Source: Azoarcus sp.
GTDB lineage: Bacteria > Pseudomonadota > Gammaproteobacteria > Burkholderiales > Rhodocyclaceae
NCBI GenBank assembly: GCA_031277415.1
Contig: JAITMK010000022.1
Location: 1 to 58,594, forward strand
Direction of reading: 5' to 3'
DNA length: 58,594 bases
Part shown: positions 22,546 through 30,999 of the stretch, one piece after another
Layout of the letters: each line of letters begins with the position of its first letter
Numbering within the stretch: position 1 is the stretch's first letter
Made by a program: the position numbers and the translations under genes
Notes under the pieces: generated by a model
Databases searched by the model: none
The model's input: the letters and a program-made list of their open reading frames with translations, nothing else
Told to the model about the DNA's origin: nothing

Positions 22546-23853
22546 CTACAGCGTCTCCAGCCGAAGCCGCGTCACCTTTCCCTGCACCGAATCGAGTGCC
22601 TCGATACGCGCGATGGCGGCAACGGCATTTTTCTCCACGGTCTGGTGGGTTACCATGATGATGTCGGTCTGCGATTCGCCCTCGCCCGCCTCCCGCTGGA
22701 TCATCGCGTCGATGGAAATATCGCTGTCGGCAAGAATGCGGGTGATATCGGCAAGCACGCCGGACTTGTCCTGCACACGCATGCGCAGGTAGAAAGAAGT
22801 CACCGTCTCCCCGATAGGCAACACCGGCACATCCAGCACCTGATCCGGCTGGAAGGCAAGATGCGGCACGCGATGTTCGGGATCGGCAGTATGCAGCCGC
22901 GTGATGTCGACGAGATCGGCAATCACCGCGCTAGCGGTCGGTTCGGCCCCCGCGCCCTTGCCGTAATAGAGCGTTGCCCCCACAGCGTCGCCCTGCACCA
23001 GCACTGCGTTCATCGCACCCTCGACATTGGCCAGCAGCTTGCTGGCGTGCACAAGCGCGGGATGCACGCGCAACTCGATCCCCTCCGGGCGCTTGCGCGC
23101 AATGCCGAGCAACTTGATCCGATATCCCAATTGCCCGGCGTAAGTGATGTCAACCGACTCGAGTCGGGATATACCCTCGACGTGCGCCTTGTCGAACTGC
23201 ATCGGAATACCGAAGGCAATGGCGCTCATGATCGTCGCCTTGTGCGCGGCATCCACGCCTTCGATGTCGAACGTGGGATCGGCCTCGGCATACCCGAGGC
23301 GCTGCGCCTGATCCAACACCTCGCCGAAAGGCAACCCCTTGTCCCGCATTTCCGACAGGATGAAATTGGTCGTGCCGTTGATGATGCCCGCTACCCACTC
23401 GATACGATTGGCAGACAAACCTTCGCGCAAAGCCTTGATGATGGGAATTCCCCCGGCCACTGCCGCTTCGAAGGCCACCATTACGTCGCAACGGCTTGCG
23501 GCGGCAAAAATCTCGTTTCCATGCACAGCCAGGAGCGCCTTGTTGGCGGTGACGAAATGCTTGCCGTTTTCGATGGCCGACAGCGCCAGGTCTTTCGCCA
23601 CGTCATATCCGCCGATCAATTCGATCACAATGTCGATTTCCGGATCGCGGGTTACGCTGAACGCATCATCGGTGACTTTCACTGCTCCGTCGACAAGGCC
23701 CCGCGCTCGTTCGATGTCCTTGTCCGCCACCACGGTAATGCGAATCTCACGCCCCGCCCGGCGGGCGATTTCATCTGCGTTGCGCTTGAGGACGTCGAAC
23801 ACGCCGCCTCCGACAGTGCCGATACCCAGCAGCCCCACATTGATCGGTTTCAT
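22546..23853 (-). CDS. hom: Homoserine dehydrogenase
   Basis: Hom reduces aspartate semialdehyde to homoserine, the branch point to threonine and methionine. The Rossmann nucleotide site GLLGIGTVGGGVFDVLKRN is at residues 8-26. The catalytic domain shows ANKALLAVHGNEIF, AAVAGGIPIIKALREGLSAN and INGTTNFILSEM, with the catalytic-site Lys region GYAEADPTFDIEGVDAAHK. Residues about 350-435 form an ACT domain (SFYLRMRVQDKSGVLADITR), the expected threonine-sensing regulatory end. Length (435) is standard. It follows alaA on the same strand with 49 bases between them. Confidence 0.96.
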   Translation of the reverse strand: MKPINVGLLGIGTVGGGVFDVLKRNADEIARRAGREIRITVVADKDIERARGLVDGAVKVTDDAFSVTRDPEIDIVIELIGGYDVAKDLALSAIENGKHFVTANKALLAVHGNEIFAAASRCDVMVAFEAAVAGGIPIIKALREGLSANRIEWVAGIINGTTNFILSEMRDKGLPFGEVLDQAQRLGYAEADPTFDIEGVDAAHKATIMSAIAFGIPMQFDKAHVEGISRLESVDITYAGQLGYRIKLLGIARKRPEGIELRVHPALVHASKLLANVEGAMNAVLVQGDAVGATLYYGKGAGAEPTASAVIADLVDITRLHTADPEHRVPHLAFQPDQVLDVPVLPIGETVTSFYLRMRVQDKSGVLADITRILADSDISIDAMIQREAGEGESQTDIIMVTHQTVEKNAVAAIARIEALDSVQGKVTRLRLETL

Positions 23854-23902
23854 ACGGTCATTCCATTGTTATGCGTAAATTGATGAATCGGTAAAACTCG
23901 TT

Positions 23903-25213
23903 CTACAGCGAACCATGCTGTTTGCGGTAGTGTTCAAGAAAGCGCGCAATACGGCTGATCGCTTCGCGCAAGTCCTCTTCATACGGCAAAAAGACCAGCC
24001 GGAAATGATCGGGCCGCGGCCAGTTGAAACCCGTTCCCTGCACCAGCAACACCCGTTCGGCTTCGAGCAGTTCGGTGATGAACATCTGGTCATCCTTGAT
24101 CGGATACATCCGGGGATCGAGCTTCGGGAACATGTAAAGCGTGGACATGGGTTTGACGCAGGAAACCCCCGGAATCGCAGTGAGCAGTTCCCAGGCCAGA
24201 TCTCGCTGATGGCGCAACCTGCCGCCCTCGCCGATCAATTCGTTGATGCTCTGGTAGCCGCCGAGCGCAGTCTGGATCGCGTACTGGCCGGGCACATTCG
24301 CGCACAGGCGCATCGAAGCCAGCATCTCCAGCCCCTCGATGTAATCCTGCGCGTGCCGCTTGTCGCCGCACACCACCATCCATCCGGCGCGATAGCCGCA
24401 AGAGCGGTAATTCTTCGATAAACCATTGAGAATGATGGTCAGCACATCCTCGGAAAGCGCCGCGAGCGAAGTATGCGTCGCGTCCTCGTAAAGCATCTTG
24501 TCATACACTTCATCGGAATAAAGAATAAGACCGTGCTCACGCGCAATAGAGATAATTTCCCGCAACATCTCGTCCGGATAGACGGCACCGGTCGGATTGT
24601 TCGGGTTGATGACAACGATGGCGCGCGTATTGGAAGTGATCTTGCTGCGCATATCGGCCAGATCGGGCAGCCAGCCCGCCCCTTCATCGCACAGGTAATG
24701 CACCGGACGCCCGCCGGAAAGCGAGACTGCCGCCGTCCAAAGCGGATAATCAGGCGCAGGAATCAGCACCTCGTCACCCGTATTCAGGAGCGCGTTCATC
24801 GACATGACGATGAGCTCCGAGACACCGTTGCCGATGTAAATATCCTCGACATCCACGCCCTTGATATTCTTTTGCTGCGTGTAATGCATCACTGCCTTGC
24901 GCGCGGCAAAAATACCTTTCGAGTCTGAATACCCCGCTGCATGCGGCAGATTGCGGATGATGTCCCGCTGGATTTCCTCGGGGGACTCAAAGCCGAAAGG
25001 CGCGAAATTACCGATATTGAGCTTGATGATCCTGTGCCCTTCATCCTCCAGTTGCCGCGCACGGGTCAATACCGGCCCGCGAATGTCGTAGCAAACGTCG
25101 GCGAGTTTGGCGGACTTGAGAACCGGCGGAAATAAAAAATCACTCTCAATAGACATAGCCGCCTGCGCGGGCGAGTCCCCTGCCACTTTTTCCGCCTGCG
25201 TTGCCATCTTCAT
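23903..25213 (-). CDS. alaA: Alanine/aspartate-type aminotransferase (AlaA/AlaT-like)
   Basis: This class I PLP-dependent aminotransferase most resembles AlaA/AlaT, which moves amino groups between glutamate/2-oxoglutarate and alanine/pyruvate. The N-terminal block KLADVCYDIRGPVLTRARQL is typical; the cofactor region has DEVYDKMLYED and the Schiff-base lysine in NGLSKNYRSCGYRAGW (about residues 263-278). The C-terminal domain ends with FNWPRPDHFRLVFLP, holding the carboxylate-binding Arg. The ATG at 25213 has a good GGGAG upstream and adds a 19-residue leader before the alternative ATG at 25156. alaA-hom is a conserved betaproteobacterial pair. Confidence 0.9.
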   Translation of the reverse strand: MKMATQAEKVAGDSPAQAAMSIESDFLFPPVLKSAKLADVCYDIRGPVLTRARQLEDEGHRIIKLNIGNFAPFGFESPEEIQRDIIRNLPHAAGYSDSKGIFAARKAVMHYTQQKNIKGVDVEDIYIGNGVSELIVMSMNALLNTGDEVLIPAPDYPLWTAAVSLSGGRPVHYLCDEGAGWLPDLADMRSKITSNTRAIVVINPNNPTGAVYPDEMLREIISIAREHGLILYSDEVYDKMLYEDATHTSLAALSEDVLTIILNGLSKNYRSCGYRAGWMVVCGDKRHAQDYIEGLEMLASMRLCANVPGQYAIQTALGGYQSINELIGEGGRLRHQRDLAWELLTAIPGVSCVKPMSTLYMFPKLDPRMYPIKDDQMFITELLEAERVLLVQGTGFNWPRPDHFRLVFLPYEEDLREAISRIARFLEHYRKQHGSL

Positions 25214-25414
25214 ACAGGTTCTCCCGTAACGCGCCGTCCGGATGAACGGTGAAAACCGTATATTTTAGACTGCCTGTGAACGGGCGGCAAATGACGAATT
25301 CTCCAGTAAGCGCTGAATGCCGGTAACGGAAAACCTTTCTTCCTGCACAACCATGCCCTTTCTCTCCATCGGCTACAATTGTCGTTGACATGCGATACGA
25401 GGAATCACCGGGCA

Positions 25415-25684
25415 ATGCCGAAAACCGAAGTGGCGATCATCAATAAACTGGGCCTGCATGCGCGCGCCTCGGCAAAACTCGCGCGACTGGCAAACAGCTT
25501 CGCCTCCGAAGTCTGGTTGCAACGCGATGAACACCGGGTCAGCGCAAAAAGTGTCATGGGATTAATGATGCTTGCTGCCACTCAAGGCACTGCCCTCACC
25601 ATCGAAACCGTTGGCAGGGATGCCGATGAAGCAATGGCGCGCATCGTTGAACTGATTGCCGACCGCTTCGGTGAAGAACAATGA
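25415..25684 (+). CDS. ptsH: Phosphocarrier protein HPr
   Basis: HPr relays phosphate from enzyme I to EIIA proteins. This 89-residue protein has the phosphoacceptor His15 in INKLGLHARASAKL and Ser46 in SAKSVMGLMMLAATQG, the site used by HPr kinase/phosphatase. The ATG at 25415 with GAGGAA 10 bases upstream puts both residues at canonical numbers; an upstream in-frame ATG would not. ptsI starts 24 bases downstream. The sugar-permease genes are absent, so this is probably the regulatory PTS found in many Betaproteobacteria rather than a sugar importer. Confidence 0.95.
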   Translation: MPKTEVAIINKLGLHARASAKLARLANSFASEVWLQRDEHRVSAKSVMGLMMLAATQGTALTIETVGRDADEAMARIVELIADRFGEEQ

Positions 25685-25708
25685 CAACAACTCCATGAGG
25701 GCGCTACG

Positions 25709-27433
25709 ATGAGCTTTACCGTACACGGCTTGCCGGTTTCCCAGGGCATCGCTATCGGTCACACGCATCTGGTTTCGCACGCGCTGCTTGAAGTCAATCA
25801 CTATCAGATTGCGCCGCGCCACCTCAAGGCCGAACTCGACCGCTTCGACAACGCCATCGCTTCTGTAGATGGCGAATTGCTCGGACTGAAAACCGCTGCC
25901 TCTGCCGCCCAACCGCACAATGAAGTGGGCGCGTTCATCGATCTGCAACGCATGATGTTGGCAGACCCTGCACTGATCGAGGCAGCGCGTACCAAAATCA
26001 AGGAGCATCATTACAACGCCGAATGGGCGCTGGTACAGCAGATGGAATCGGTGGTGGAACAGTTCCGCCAAATCGAAGACGCTTACCTGCGCGAGCGCCA
26101 GGCCGACGTGGTACAGGTCGTCGAACGGCTGGTGAAGGCGCTGCTCGGCAATCCCGGTCGGCTCCCCCCAAAGCGCAAGGACGGACACGGGACCATCATC
26201 GTTGCCCATGACTTGTCCCCGGCAGATACCATCGGTTTCAAGGATCACATTGCAGGATTCATCACGGACATCGGAGGCCCTACGAGTCATACGGCTATCG
26301 TGGCCCGCAATCTGGGCATTCCGGCAATCGTAGGGTTGCGGCACATCCGCGACCTGCTGCGCGCGGACGAACTCATCATCGTCGATGGCACGCGCGGTAT
26401 CGCCATCGTCGACCCCGACAAATCCATCATTGAAGAATACCAACTGCGCCGCGCCGCGCTGGAACTGGAGCGTTCCAAGCTCAGGCGCCTGCGCGATACT
26501 CCGGCAGCCACCCTCGGCGGCGAAATCATCCAATTGCTGGCCAATATCAGCGGCCCGCAGGATATGGCCAAAATCAAGGAAATCAACGCCGACGGCGTGG
26601 GGCTGTTTCGCACTGAATTTCTCTTCATCGACCGCGACACGCTGCCCGACGAAGACGAACAATACGAAGTCTACCGTTCCGTTCTCAAGGCCGCTTCCGG
26701 CAAACCCGTTACAGCGCGCACTTTCGACATTGGCGCGGACAAATCTCTCGTCGGGGACACACAGGACGAACCCAACCCGGCCCTTGGACTACGTGCGGTA
26801 CGCTATTCGCTGACCGAACCCAAAGTATTCCTTGCTCAATTGCGCGCCCTGTTGCGTGCCTCGGCGCACGGTAAATTGCAAATCATGATCCCGATGCTGG
26901 TGCACGCTGATGAAATCGAGCAGACACTGACGCTCATCGAAAAAGCAAAAGAAGAACTGCGTGAGGAAAAAATCAAATTCGACGAAAACCTGCCCGTTGG
27001 CGGTATGGTGGAAGTGCCCGCTGCCGCACTGGCCCTGGGCATGTTTGTCCGCCGACTCGATTTTCTTTCCATCGGAACAAACGATCTCATTCAGTACACC
27101 CTGGCGGTCGACCGTGGAAACGAAGCGGTCGTGCGTCTCTATGATCCACTCCATCCGGCAGTATTGAAACTCATCTCCGGCACCATCCAGACAGCGCAAC
27201 GTGCCGAATTACCTGTTTCCGTCTGCGGCGAAATGGCCGGAAATCCCGCTTATACCTGGCTGCTGCTCGGCATGGGGCTGCGCAGTTTCTCGATGCACCC
27301 CGCCCGTATTCTCGAAATCAAGCGGCAAATCCTGCGTGCCGACCTCGCCGAAATTACCCCAAAAACACAACGTATTCTCAAGCTCGACGAACCCGCCCGC
27401 ATCCACGAAGCGGTTGAAAAACTGGGAGCATGA
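25709..27433 (+). CDS. ptsI: PTS enzyme I (phosphoenolpyruvate-protein phosphotransferase)
   Basis: Enzyme I takes phosphate from phosphoenolpyruvate and passes it to HPr. The swivelling phosphohistidine domain has the active His194 in GGPTSHTAIVARNLGIPAIV. The helical HPr-binding subdomain spans about residues 40-140. The C-terminal PEP-binding barrel shows VGLFRTEFLFIDRDTLPDED, FDIGADKSLV, GLRAVRYSL, and the catalytic-region SVCGEMAGNPAYTWLLLGMG. Length (574) is the family norm. It is the second gene of ptsHI. The EIIA-Man-like gene that usually precedes ptsH in this lineage is not present here, so its partner must be elsewhere. Confidence 0.96.
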   Translation: MSFTVHGLPVSQGIAIGHTHLVSHALLEVNHYQIAPRHLKAELDRFDNAIASVDGELLGLKTAASAAQPHNEVGAFIDLQRMMLADPALIEAARTKIKEHHYNAEWALVQQMESVVEQFRQIEDAYLRERQADVVQVVERLVKALLGNPGRLPPKRKDGHGTIIVAHDLSPADTIGFKDHIAGFITDIGGPTSHTAIVARNLGIPAIVGLRHIRDLLRADELIIVDGTRGIAIVDPDKSIIEEYQLRRAALELERSKLRRLRDTPAATLGGEIIQLLANISGPQDMAKIKEINADGVGLFRTEFLFIDRDTLPDEDEQYEVYRSVLKAASGKPVTARTFDIGADKSLVGDTQDEPNPALGLRAVRYSLTEPKVFLAQLRALLRASAHGKLQIMIPMLVHADEIEQTLTLIEKAKEELREEKIKFDENLPVGGMVEVPAAALALGMFVRRLDFLSIGTNDLIQYTLAVDRGNEAVVRLYDPLHPAVLKLISGTIQTAQRAELPVSVCGEMAGNPAYTWLLLGMGLRSFSMHPARILEIKRQILRADLAEITPKTQRILKLDEPARIHEAVEKLGA

Positions 27434-27755
27434 TCACATGCCACAGGCAGTTCTGTCATTTACGGCGAGTTGAATGTCTGTCACGGGTAATACATTGGTA
27501 TTTTTACTTATAAGCAATACTAAATCCTCAGATAGCTACAAACCAAAGCGGCATTGCGCTGGCGTTTGCGCTAAATTTTTTATATGAGTACCTTTTTCTC
27601 ACGCTTCAGATAGAAAAAAGAGAAAAAGTAACTACCTTGCTGTTCTTTTTGGATAAAACGGCAGTATCATTGACGTATCCGACACGAAACACTCGGAAAG
27701 GTAAAATGCTATTTCAGCATTGATCTCTTGTTTTCTTGTCATGGAGTAACGGATC
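27434..27755. other. Intergenic stretch between ptsI and the DUF2802 gene
   Basis: No gene is seen in these 322 bases. An imperfect inverted repeat, GTACCTTTTTCTC at 27588-27600 and GAGAAAAAGTAAC at 27620-27632, has a 19-base loop and could fold in RNA or bind a regulator. A small palindrome AATGCT/AGCATT lies at about 27705-27721, near the downstream gene. No convincing promoter could be fixed. Confidence 0.5.
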
Positions 27756-28352
27756 ATGCGGCAATTGATCTTTTGGTTGATCGCGCTGCTGTTGGTCTAT
27801 GGCGGCTGGCAATTTCTTCGTGCCCTGCGTACCGGGTTTCGTCGGCAGGCTGTCACGCTGACCTCGAAAAATACAGGGGCGATGAATCTGGATGACGATC
27901 TTTTCAATTACGATGCACCCGCATCGGCAAAAAATTCGGGATCCGGCGTGACTGTCGCTGTCTATTCGCACAACCAGCCAGATATCACCGCAACCGAAAA
28001 AGAGGAAGATACTCCGCTCGATTCCTTTGCCATCGAACTGGAACTACAGCGTTTGCGGCTTGAAATCAGCACTCTTAAAGAAGCGGTCGAGACACAGCAA
28101 AAAGAAATCGAATCCTTGCGCAAGACCATGAGGCGTCCGGCATCACCCCAAATCGAAGCATCGATCTCACTCCCAAATCAGGAACCGGATACGTCGCCGG
28201 AGTACGATGAAGCACTGGCACTGGCACGCCGTGGAATCGTGGCTGATGTCATTGCCTCACGCTGTGGCATTACCCGCGCCGAGGCCGATCTGGTTGCTTC
28301 ATTGGCGGCGCGGAAACCACAAAGGGAAACGGCGGAAGGAACTGCTTTATGA
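27756..28352 (+). CDS. DUF2802 domain-containing membrane protein
   Basis: This 198-residue protein has an N-terminal transmembrane segment (residues 3-19, QLIFWLIALLLVYGGW), a short linker, a coiled-coil stretch (about 90-125, LELQRLRLEISTLKEAVETQ) and a C-terminal DUF2802-type helix-turn-helix-like block (YDEALALARRGIVADVIASR then CGITRAEADLVASLAA). DUF2802 proteins occur near flagellar genes in Betaproteobacteria, consistent with fliW two genes downstream. Its stop overlaps the next gene's ATG by four bases. Precise role unknown; a membrane-tethered regulatory or structural factor is an inference. Confidence 0.78.
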   Translation: MRQLIFWLIALLLVYGGWQFLRALRTGFRRQAVTLTSKNTGAMNLDDDLFNYDAPASAKNSGSGVTVAVYSHNQPDITATEKEEDTPLDSFAIELELQRLRLEISTLKEAVETQQKEIESLRKTMRRPASPQIEASISLPNQEPDTSPEYDEALALARRGIVADVIASRCGITRAEADLVASLAARKPQRETAEGTAL

Positions 28353-29059
28353 GGCGGCGCAGGGTTTCATTTTCTTCCGATCCTCGCCGGACGGCCTTGA
28401 AGCGCGCAGGACTGGCAGTGACACTGGCACTGGCACTGCTGATAGGCGTGCTGTGGTTCGGAGACGGAGAACCGCCACGCCCACCACCGCCCAAATCTGC
28501 AATTGCGTCACCGTCGCAGCCCGCTACACTCGTACCGCAAGCCGATGCGCCTGCTCTGCCGGAAGCCGACATACCTGCACAAACCGATACGACAACGGTT
28601 ACCGAGCCTGCCGATATTCCCGCCCCAGTAGCTGAAAAAACCGGTGTTCCAAGCACCCCCTCCAGCCTTGATACCGGAGCAATTCCAGATACAACCACGC
28701 CATCGAGTCCCACGAAAACAGCCACAAGCCCCAAAAAGACGGTCAATGCGCCCGAGTCCCCCAAAAAAGCGGCCAATGCTATCCCGAAACCAACTTCTTT
28801 GACGGATGGATACTTTGTTCAATTAGGCGTGTTCGATGACACGGAAAATACCTACAAGGTGTTTGACAATGTCGCAGAACTTGGCCTGTCTGCTCATATC
28901 CAGTCGCGGGTCATGGTCGGGCCTTTTCGTAACAAGCGCGAGGCTGAGGCGGCACGTAACCGCCTGAAGGGTATTGCGGAAGGAACCGTGTTGCCGCCAC
29001 AGGCAAAGGCATCCGGAAAATCCAGAGCAAAATCAAAATCGCGCCAGCGCGTGAAATGA
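28349..29059 (+). CDS. SPOR domain-containing membrane protein
   Basis: This 236-residue bitopic protein has an Arg-rich cytoplasmic start (MRRRRVSFSSDPRRTALKRA), a transmembrane helix at about residues 21-36 (GLAVTLALALLIGVLW), a long Pro/Thr/Ala/Lys-rich periplasmic linker (about 40-148), and a SPOR domain at about 150-222 (GYFVQLGVFDDTENTYKVFD, VMVGPFRNKREAEAARNRL). SPOR domains bind denuded glycan strands at division septa. The tail is highly basic (ASGKSRAKSKSRQRVK). It is coupled to the DUF2802 gene by a 4-base overlap and precedes fliW by 43 bases. Confidence 0.85.
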   Translation: MRRRRVSFSSDPRRTALKRAGLAVTLALALLIGVLWFGDGEPPRPPPPKSAIASPSQPATLVPQADAPALPEADIPAQTDTTTVTEPADIPAPVAEKTGVPSTPSSLDTGAIPDTTTPSSPTKTATSPKKTVNAPESPKKAANAIPKPTSLTDGYFVQLGVFDDTENTYKVFDNVAELGLSAHIQSRVMVGPFRNKREAEAARNRLKGIAEGTVLPPQAKASGKSRAKSKSRQRVK

Positions 29060-29102
29060 TCCGTCCCCGGACGGATCGTTCAAATCTGTTGGGGGAATTT
29101 GT

Positions 29103-29537
29103 ATGAAGATTGAAAACCCGATACTGGGTGCCATTGAAGTCTCCGACGATAAAGTCATCGAATTTCCGGCAGGGCTGCCGGGATTCGGAAATCTGCACCG
29201 CTTCGCGCTCCTGCACGAAGAAGGCGGCGAAGGCAAAATTTTCCTGCTTCAGAGCCTGGATGATGCCAGCGTGATGTTCTCGCTCGCCGGACCGGAACAA
29301 CTCGGCATTACCTACGAATTTCCGCTTACGGACGAAGAGACGAATGCACTGCGCCTGTCCCGCCCGGAGGATGTCGTAGTGGCCATCGTCGTCCGCAAGG
29401 GCGATGAAGAGCCGACCAGCGCCGGGCTGCGCGCCAACTTCATGGCTCCGGTCATCATCAACATCCAGCAGCAACGCGGTTTGCAAAAAGTCATCGAAAA
29501 AAGCACCTGCGAGATCATTTTGCGCGTGCGCGGTTGA
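29103..29537 (+). CDS. fliW: Flagellar assembly factor FliW
   Basis: FliW binds flagellin and the allosteric surface of CsrA, coupling flagellin export to its translation. The 144-residue sequence has the family blocks VIEFPAGLPGFGNLHRFAL (residues 18-36), LQSLDDASVMFSLAGPE and the C-terminal NFMAPVIINIQQQRGLQKVI. No csrA or flagellar structural gene is adjacent. The last 41 codons and the following terminator-like DNA are repeated about 2 kb downstream (31415-31588), where they are followed by ridA. This indicates that a segment has been inserted between fliW and its former downstream neighbour. Confidence 0.92.
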   Translation: MKIENPILGAIEVSDDKVIEFPAGLPGFGNLHRFALLHEEGGEGKIFLLQSLDDASVMFSLAGPEQLGITYEFPLTDEETNALRLSRPEDVVVAIVVRKGDEEPTSAGLRANFMAPVIINIQQQRGLQKVIEKSTCEIILRVRG

Positions 29538-29583
29538 AGCGAAGCAGGCCATCGTTCATCATCCCCGGGGTGCGGGTTTTCCG
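29411..29583 (+). repeat. Direct repeat of fliW 3' end, copy 1
   Basis: These 173 bases comprise the last codons of intact fliW plus 46 bases beyond its stop. They recur at 31415-31588 with only scattered changes, nearly all synonymous in the coding part (for example CTG to TTA, TTG to TTA with the next base), and a one-base indel in the GC run. Similarity ends in the loop/right arm of the terminator hairpin, after TTTTCCG. Confidence 0.9.
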
Positions 29584-29617
29584 TATTCCCGCTTAACAAG
29601 GAAATGACGCATTTTGC

Positions 29618-29641
29618 AGGGGCGAATAATTATTCGCCCCT
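29618..29641. repeat. Perfect 24-bp palindrome
   Basis: The half-site AGGGGCGAATAA is followed immediately by its exact reverse complement, giving a loopless 24-bp palindrome followed by ACGAG. It belongs to the family of AGGGGC...GCCCCT intergenic hairpins seen repeatedly in this accessory region. Confidence 0.85.
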
Positions 29642-29852
29642 ACGAGACAGTGCATGTTCGACGTTTCATTCGTCATTCCCTTGATCAGCGGGAATAAAAC
29701 AAATATTACATATAGATGCAATCGCCATGTCGCTCGAAGGAGCATTGCTTCAGAAGATGGAGAAATAAACATGGTGCTGGCGGGGATTTTTACGTATTCT
29801 CTGGCGTGTTCTGGATATTTGCGCCTCAGATTGATTCTATTGAAATTATATT

Positions 29853-29949
29853 CTGCATTACCCTGTTACCCACCACCTGTCATCCTGCTTGATACCGCAG
29901 GATCCATGCAACGTCTGGATTCCGCGACTTCGCTTCGCGCAGAATGACA
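29853..29949. repeat. Dispersed double-hairpin repeat, copy B (inverted)
   Basis: Reverse-orientation copy beginning GCATTACCCTGTTACCCACC and containing TGTCATCCTGCTTGATACC, GCAGGATCC and CGCGCAGAATGACAG. It matches copies D and E most closely in its left half. Confidence 0.85.
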
Positions 29950-30077
29950 GGATGTAGGGGCAACCCTTGTGGTTGCCCTGTTTCAGTTACCCTATTGCCG
30001 CATGGGCAGGCACAAGGCCTGCCCCTACATTACGCGGGATGCCAGGTAATGCAGAGGTTCCAAAGGCAAGGACTCTC

Positions 30078-30881
30078 ATGATGTTCTCCATTTTTCGTAA
30101 AGTGTTTTTTTGGATCAGCGCTATTTGTGGGAGTTTAATGCTGATGTGGTTTGTTCTTTTTAGGTGGAATTTTGTTCCCTATCCAACTGATTCAGGTTAC
30201 GGGCCTTTCGTTTGTTATAGCCCAAATCACGAGTATTTTATTAAACGGTATCAAACCCCTTTCGAGGCTATTCAAGACCAGTTATACGCAGATGGTTATG
30301 CTATTTTATATGACAAAACAGGAAAGAAAATTTACGAAGGCAAAACTCATATTGGTAATGACAACCCTTATTGGTTTGATGATAGTGTTGCTTTTTTTGG
30401 CTCAAGTGACGAATGGTATTATAAACTTCCATCCTCTCCCGGTGCTCATCCTGAAACGCACAAGGGATGTTTCGATGAAAAAAGCGACTATGTCGCTCCC
30501 CCTCTGCCTTCGTTACCGCGAAGGGAGTTTATTGTTAGAGGTGTAGAACCTCTTATAAAAACAAAAGCTCCCTATCAACTACAGTTTTTAGTCGAAGATC
30601 AGCACAGTGTTCCATTTCCTTCTTTTAAGTATATAATTTACCGTGCGGATGGCTCGCAGCAGGAAGGCGAAACAGACGAAAACGGTAGAACTACCGTGAT
30701 AGAAAGCACTCAAGATGAAGTCATTAGAATTTATATTTCTCCATTCCAATTAGAGGAAAATTTCACGCGACCTGAAAAACTTGAGGCGTGGTGTTCTCAA
30801 TCTCCTGATGGATGTATCCGTGTCGAAGATCAAACTTTTACCGCCAACACCATCAGCCAACCCCCAGCAAAAGCGCGATGA
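30078..30881 (+). CDS. Membrane-anchored hypothetical protein with a T6SS-cargo-like C-terminal domain
   Basis: This 267-residue protein starts at an ATG pair (30078/30081) with AAGGA upstream. Residues 7-30 are a transmembrane helix (VFFWISAICGSLMLMWFVLF). The middle (about 40-150) holds SPNHEYFIKRYQTPFEAI and GYAILYDKTGKKIYEGKTHI, a pattern I associate with small hypothetical proteins near type VI secretion or polymorphic-toxin loci. Residues about 180-245 (PYQLQFLVEDQHSVPFPSFK, then YRADGSQQEGETDENGRT) resemble the beta-sandwich segment found in many VgrG/PAAR-linked effectors. It is AT-rich relative to its neighbours, consistent with transfer. Function is not assigned; no secretion genes are in the window. 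Confidence 0.65.
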   Translation: MMFSIFRKVFFWISAICGSLMLMWFVLFRWNFVPYPTDSGYGPFVCYSPNHEYFIKRYQTPFEAIQDQLYADGYAILYDKTGKKIYEGKTHIGNDNPYWFDDSVAFFGSSDEWYYKLPSSPGAHPETHKGCFDEKSDYVAPPLPSLPRREFIVRGVEPLIKTKAPYQLQFLVEDQHSVPFPSFKYIIYRADGSQQEGETDENGRTTVIESTQDEVIRIYISPFQLEENFTRPEKLEAWCSQSPDGCIRVEDQTFTANTISQPPAKAR

Positions 30882-30968
30882 GCGAGCATGACCTGGATAC
30901 AAGTCTTCGTTCACCCGCAGGCATTAGTGCGCCATGAAATTTTCCAACCTTGCTGTCTTGTTTGCGCT

Positions 30969-30993
30969 ATGAGGGACAGACCCCAATTGATCG
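30969..30993 (+). repeat. Direct repeat ACAGACCCCAATTGATCG, copy 1
   Basis: A 25-base unit, ATGAGG then G/A then ACAGACCCCAATTGATCG, recurs at 31389-31413 with one mismatch. The pair brackets the 130-residue gene. GGGACAGACCCC is typical of the interspersed sequences associated with REP-type elements. Confidence 0.8.
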
Positions 30994-30999
30994 CTCGCC

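Larger units (their letters stand above)
29542..30077. other. Repeat-rich gap downstream of fliW
   Basis: No gene is seen. The stretch begins with a damaged terminator hairpin and then holds only interspersed repeats: an ATTCCCGCTTAACAAGGAA unit near 29585, a perfect 24-bp palindrome at 29618-29641, an inverted version of the first unit at about 29664-29690, a copy of the double-hairpin repeat (29853-29949), and GGCAGGC/GCCTGCC-type hairpins near 30006-30029. Confidence 0.7.

Noticed and set aside
27588-27632. Riboswitch or standard terminator after ptsI
   Set aside because: The stem is A/T-only with a 19-base loop and no known aptamer sequence; recorded only as an inverted repeat.
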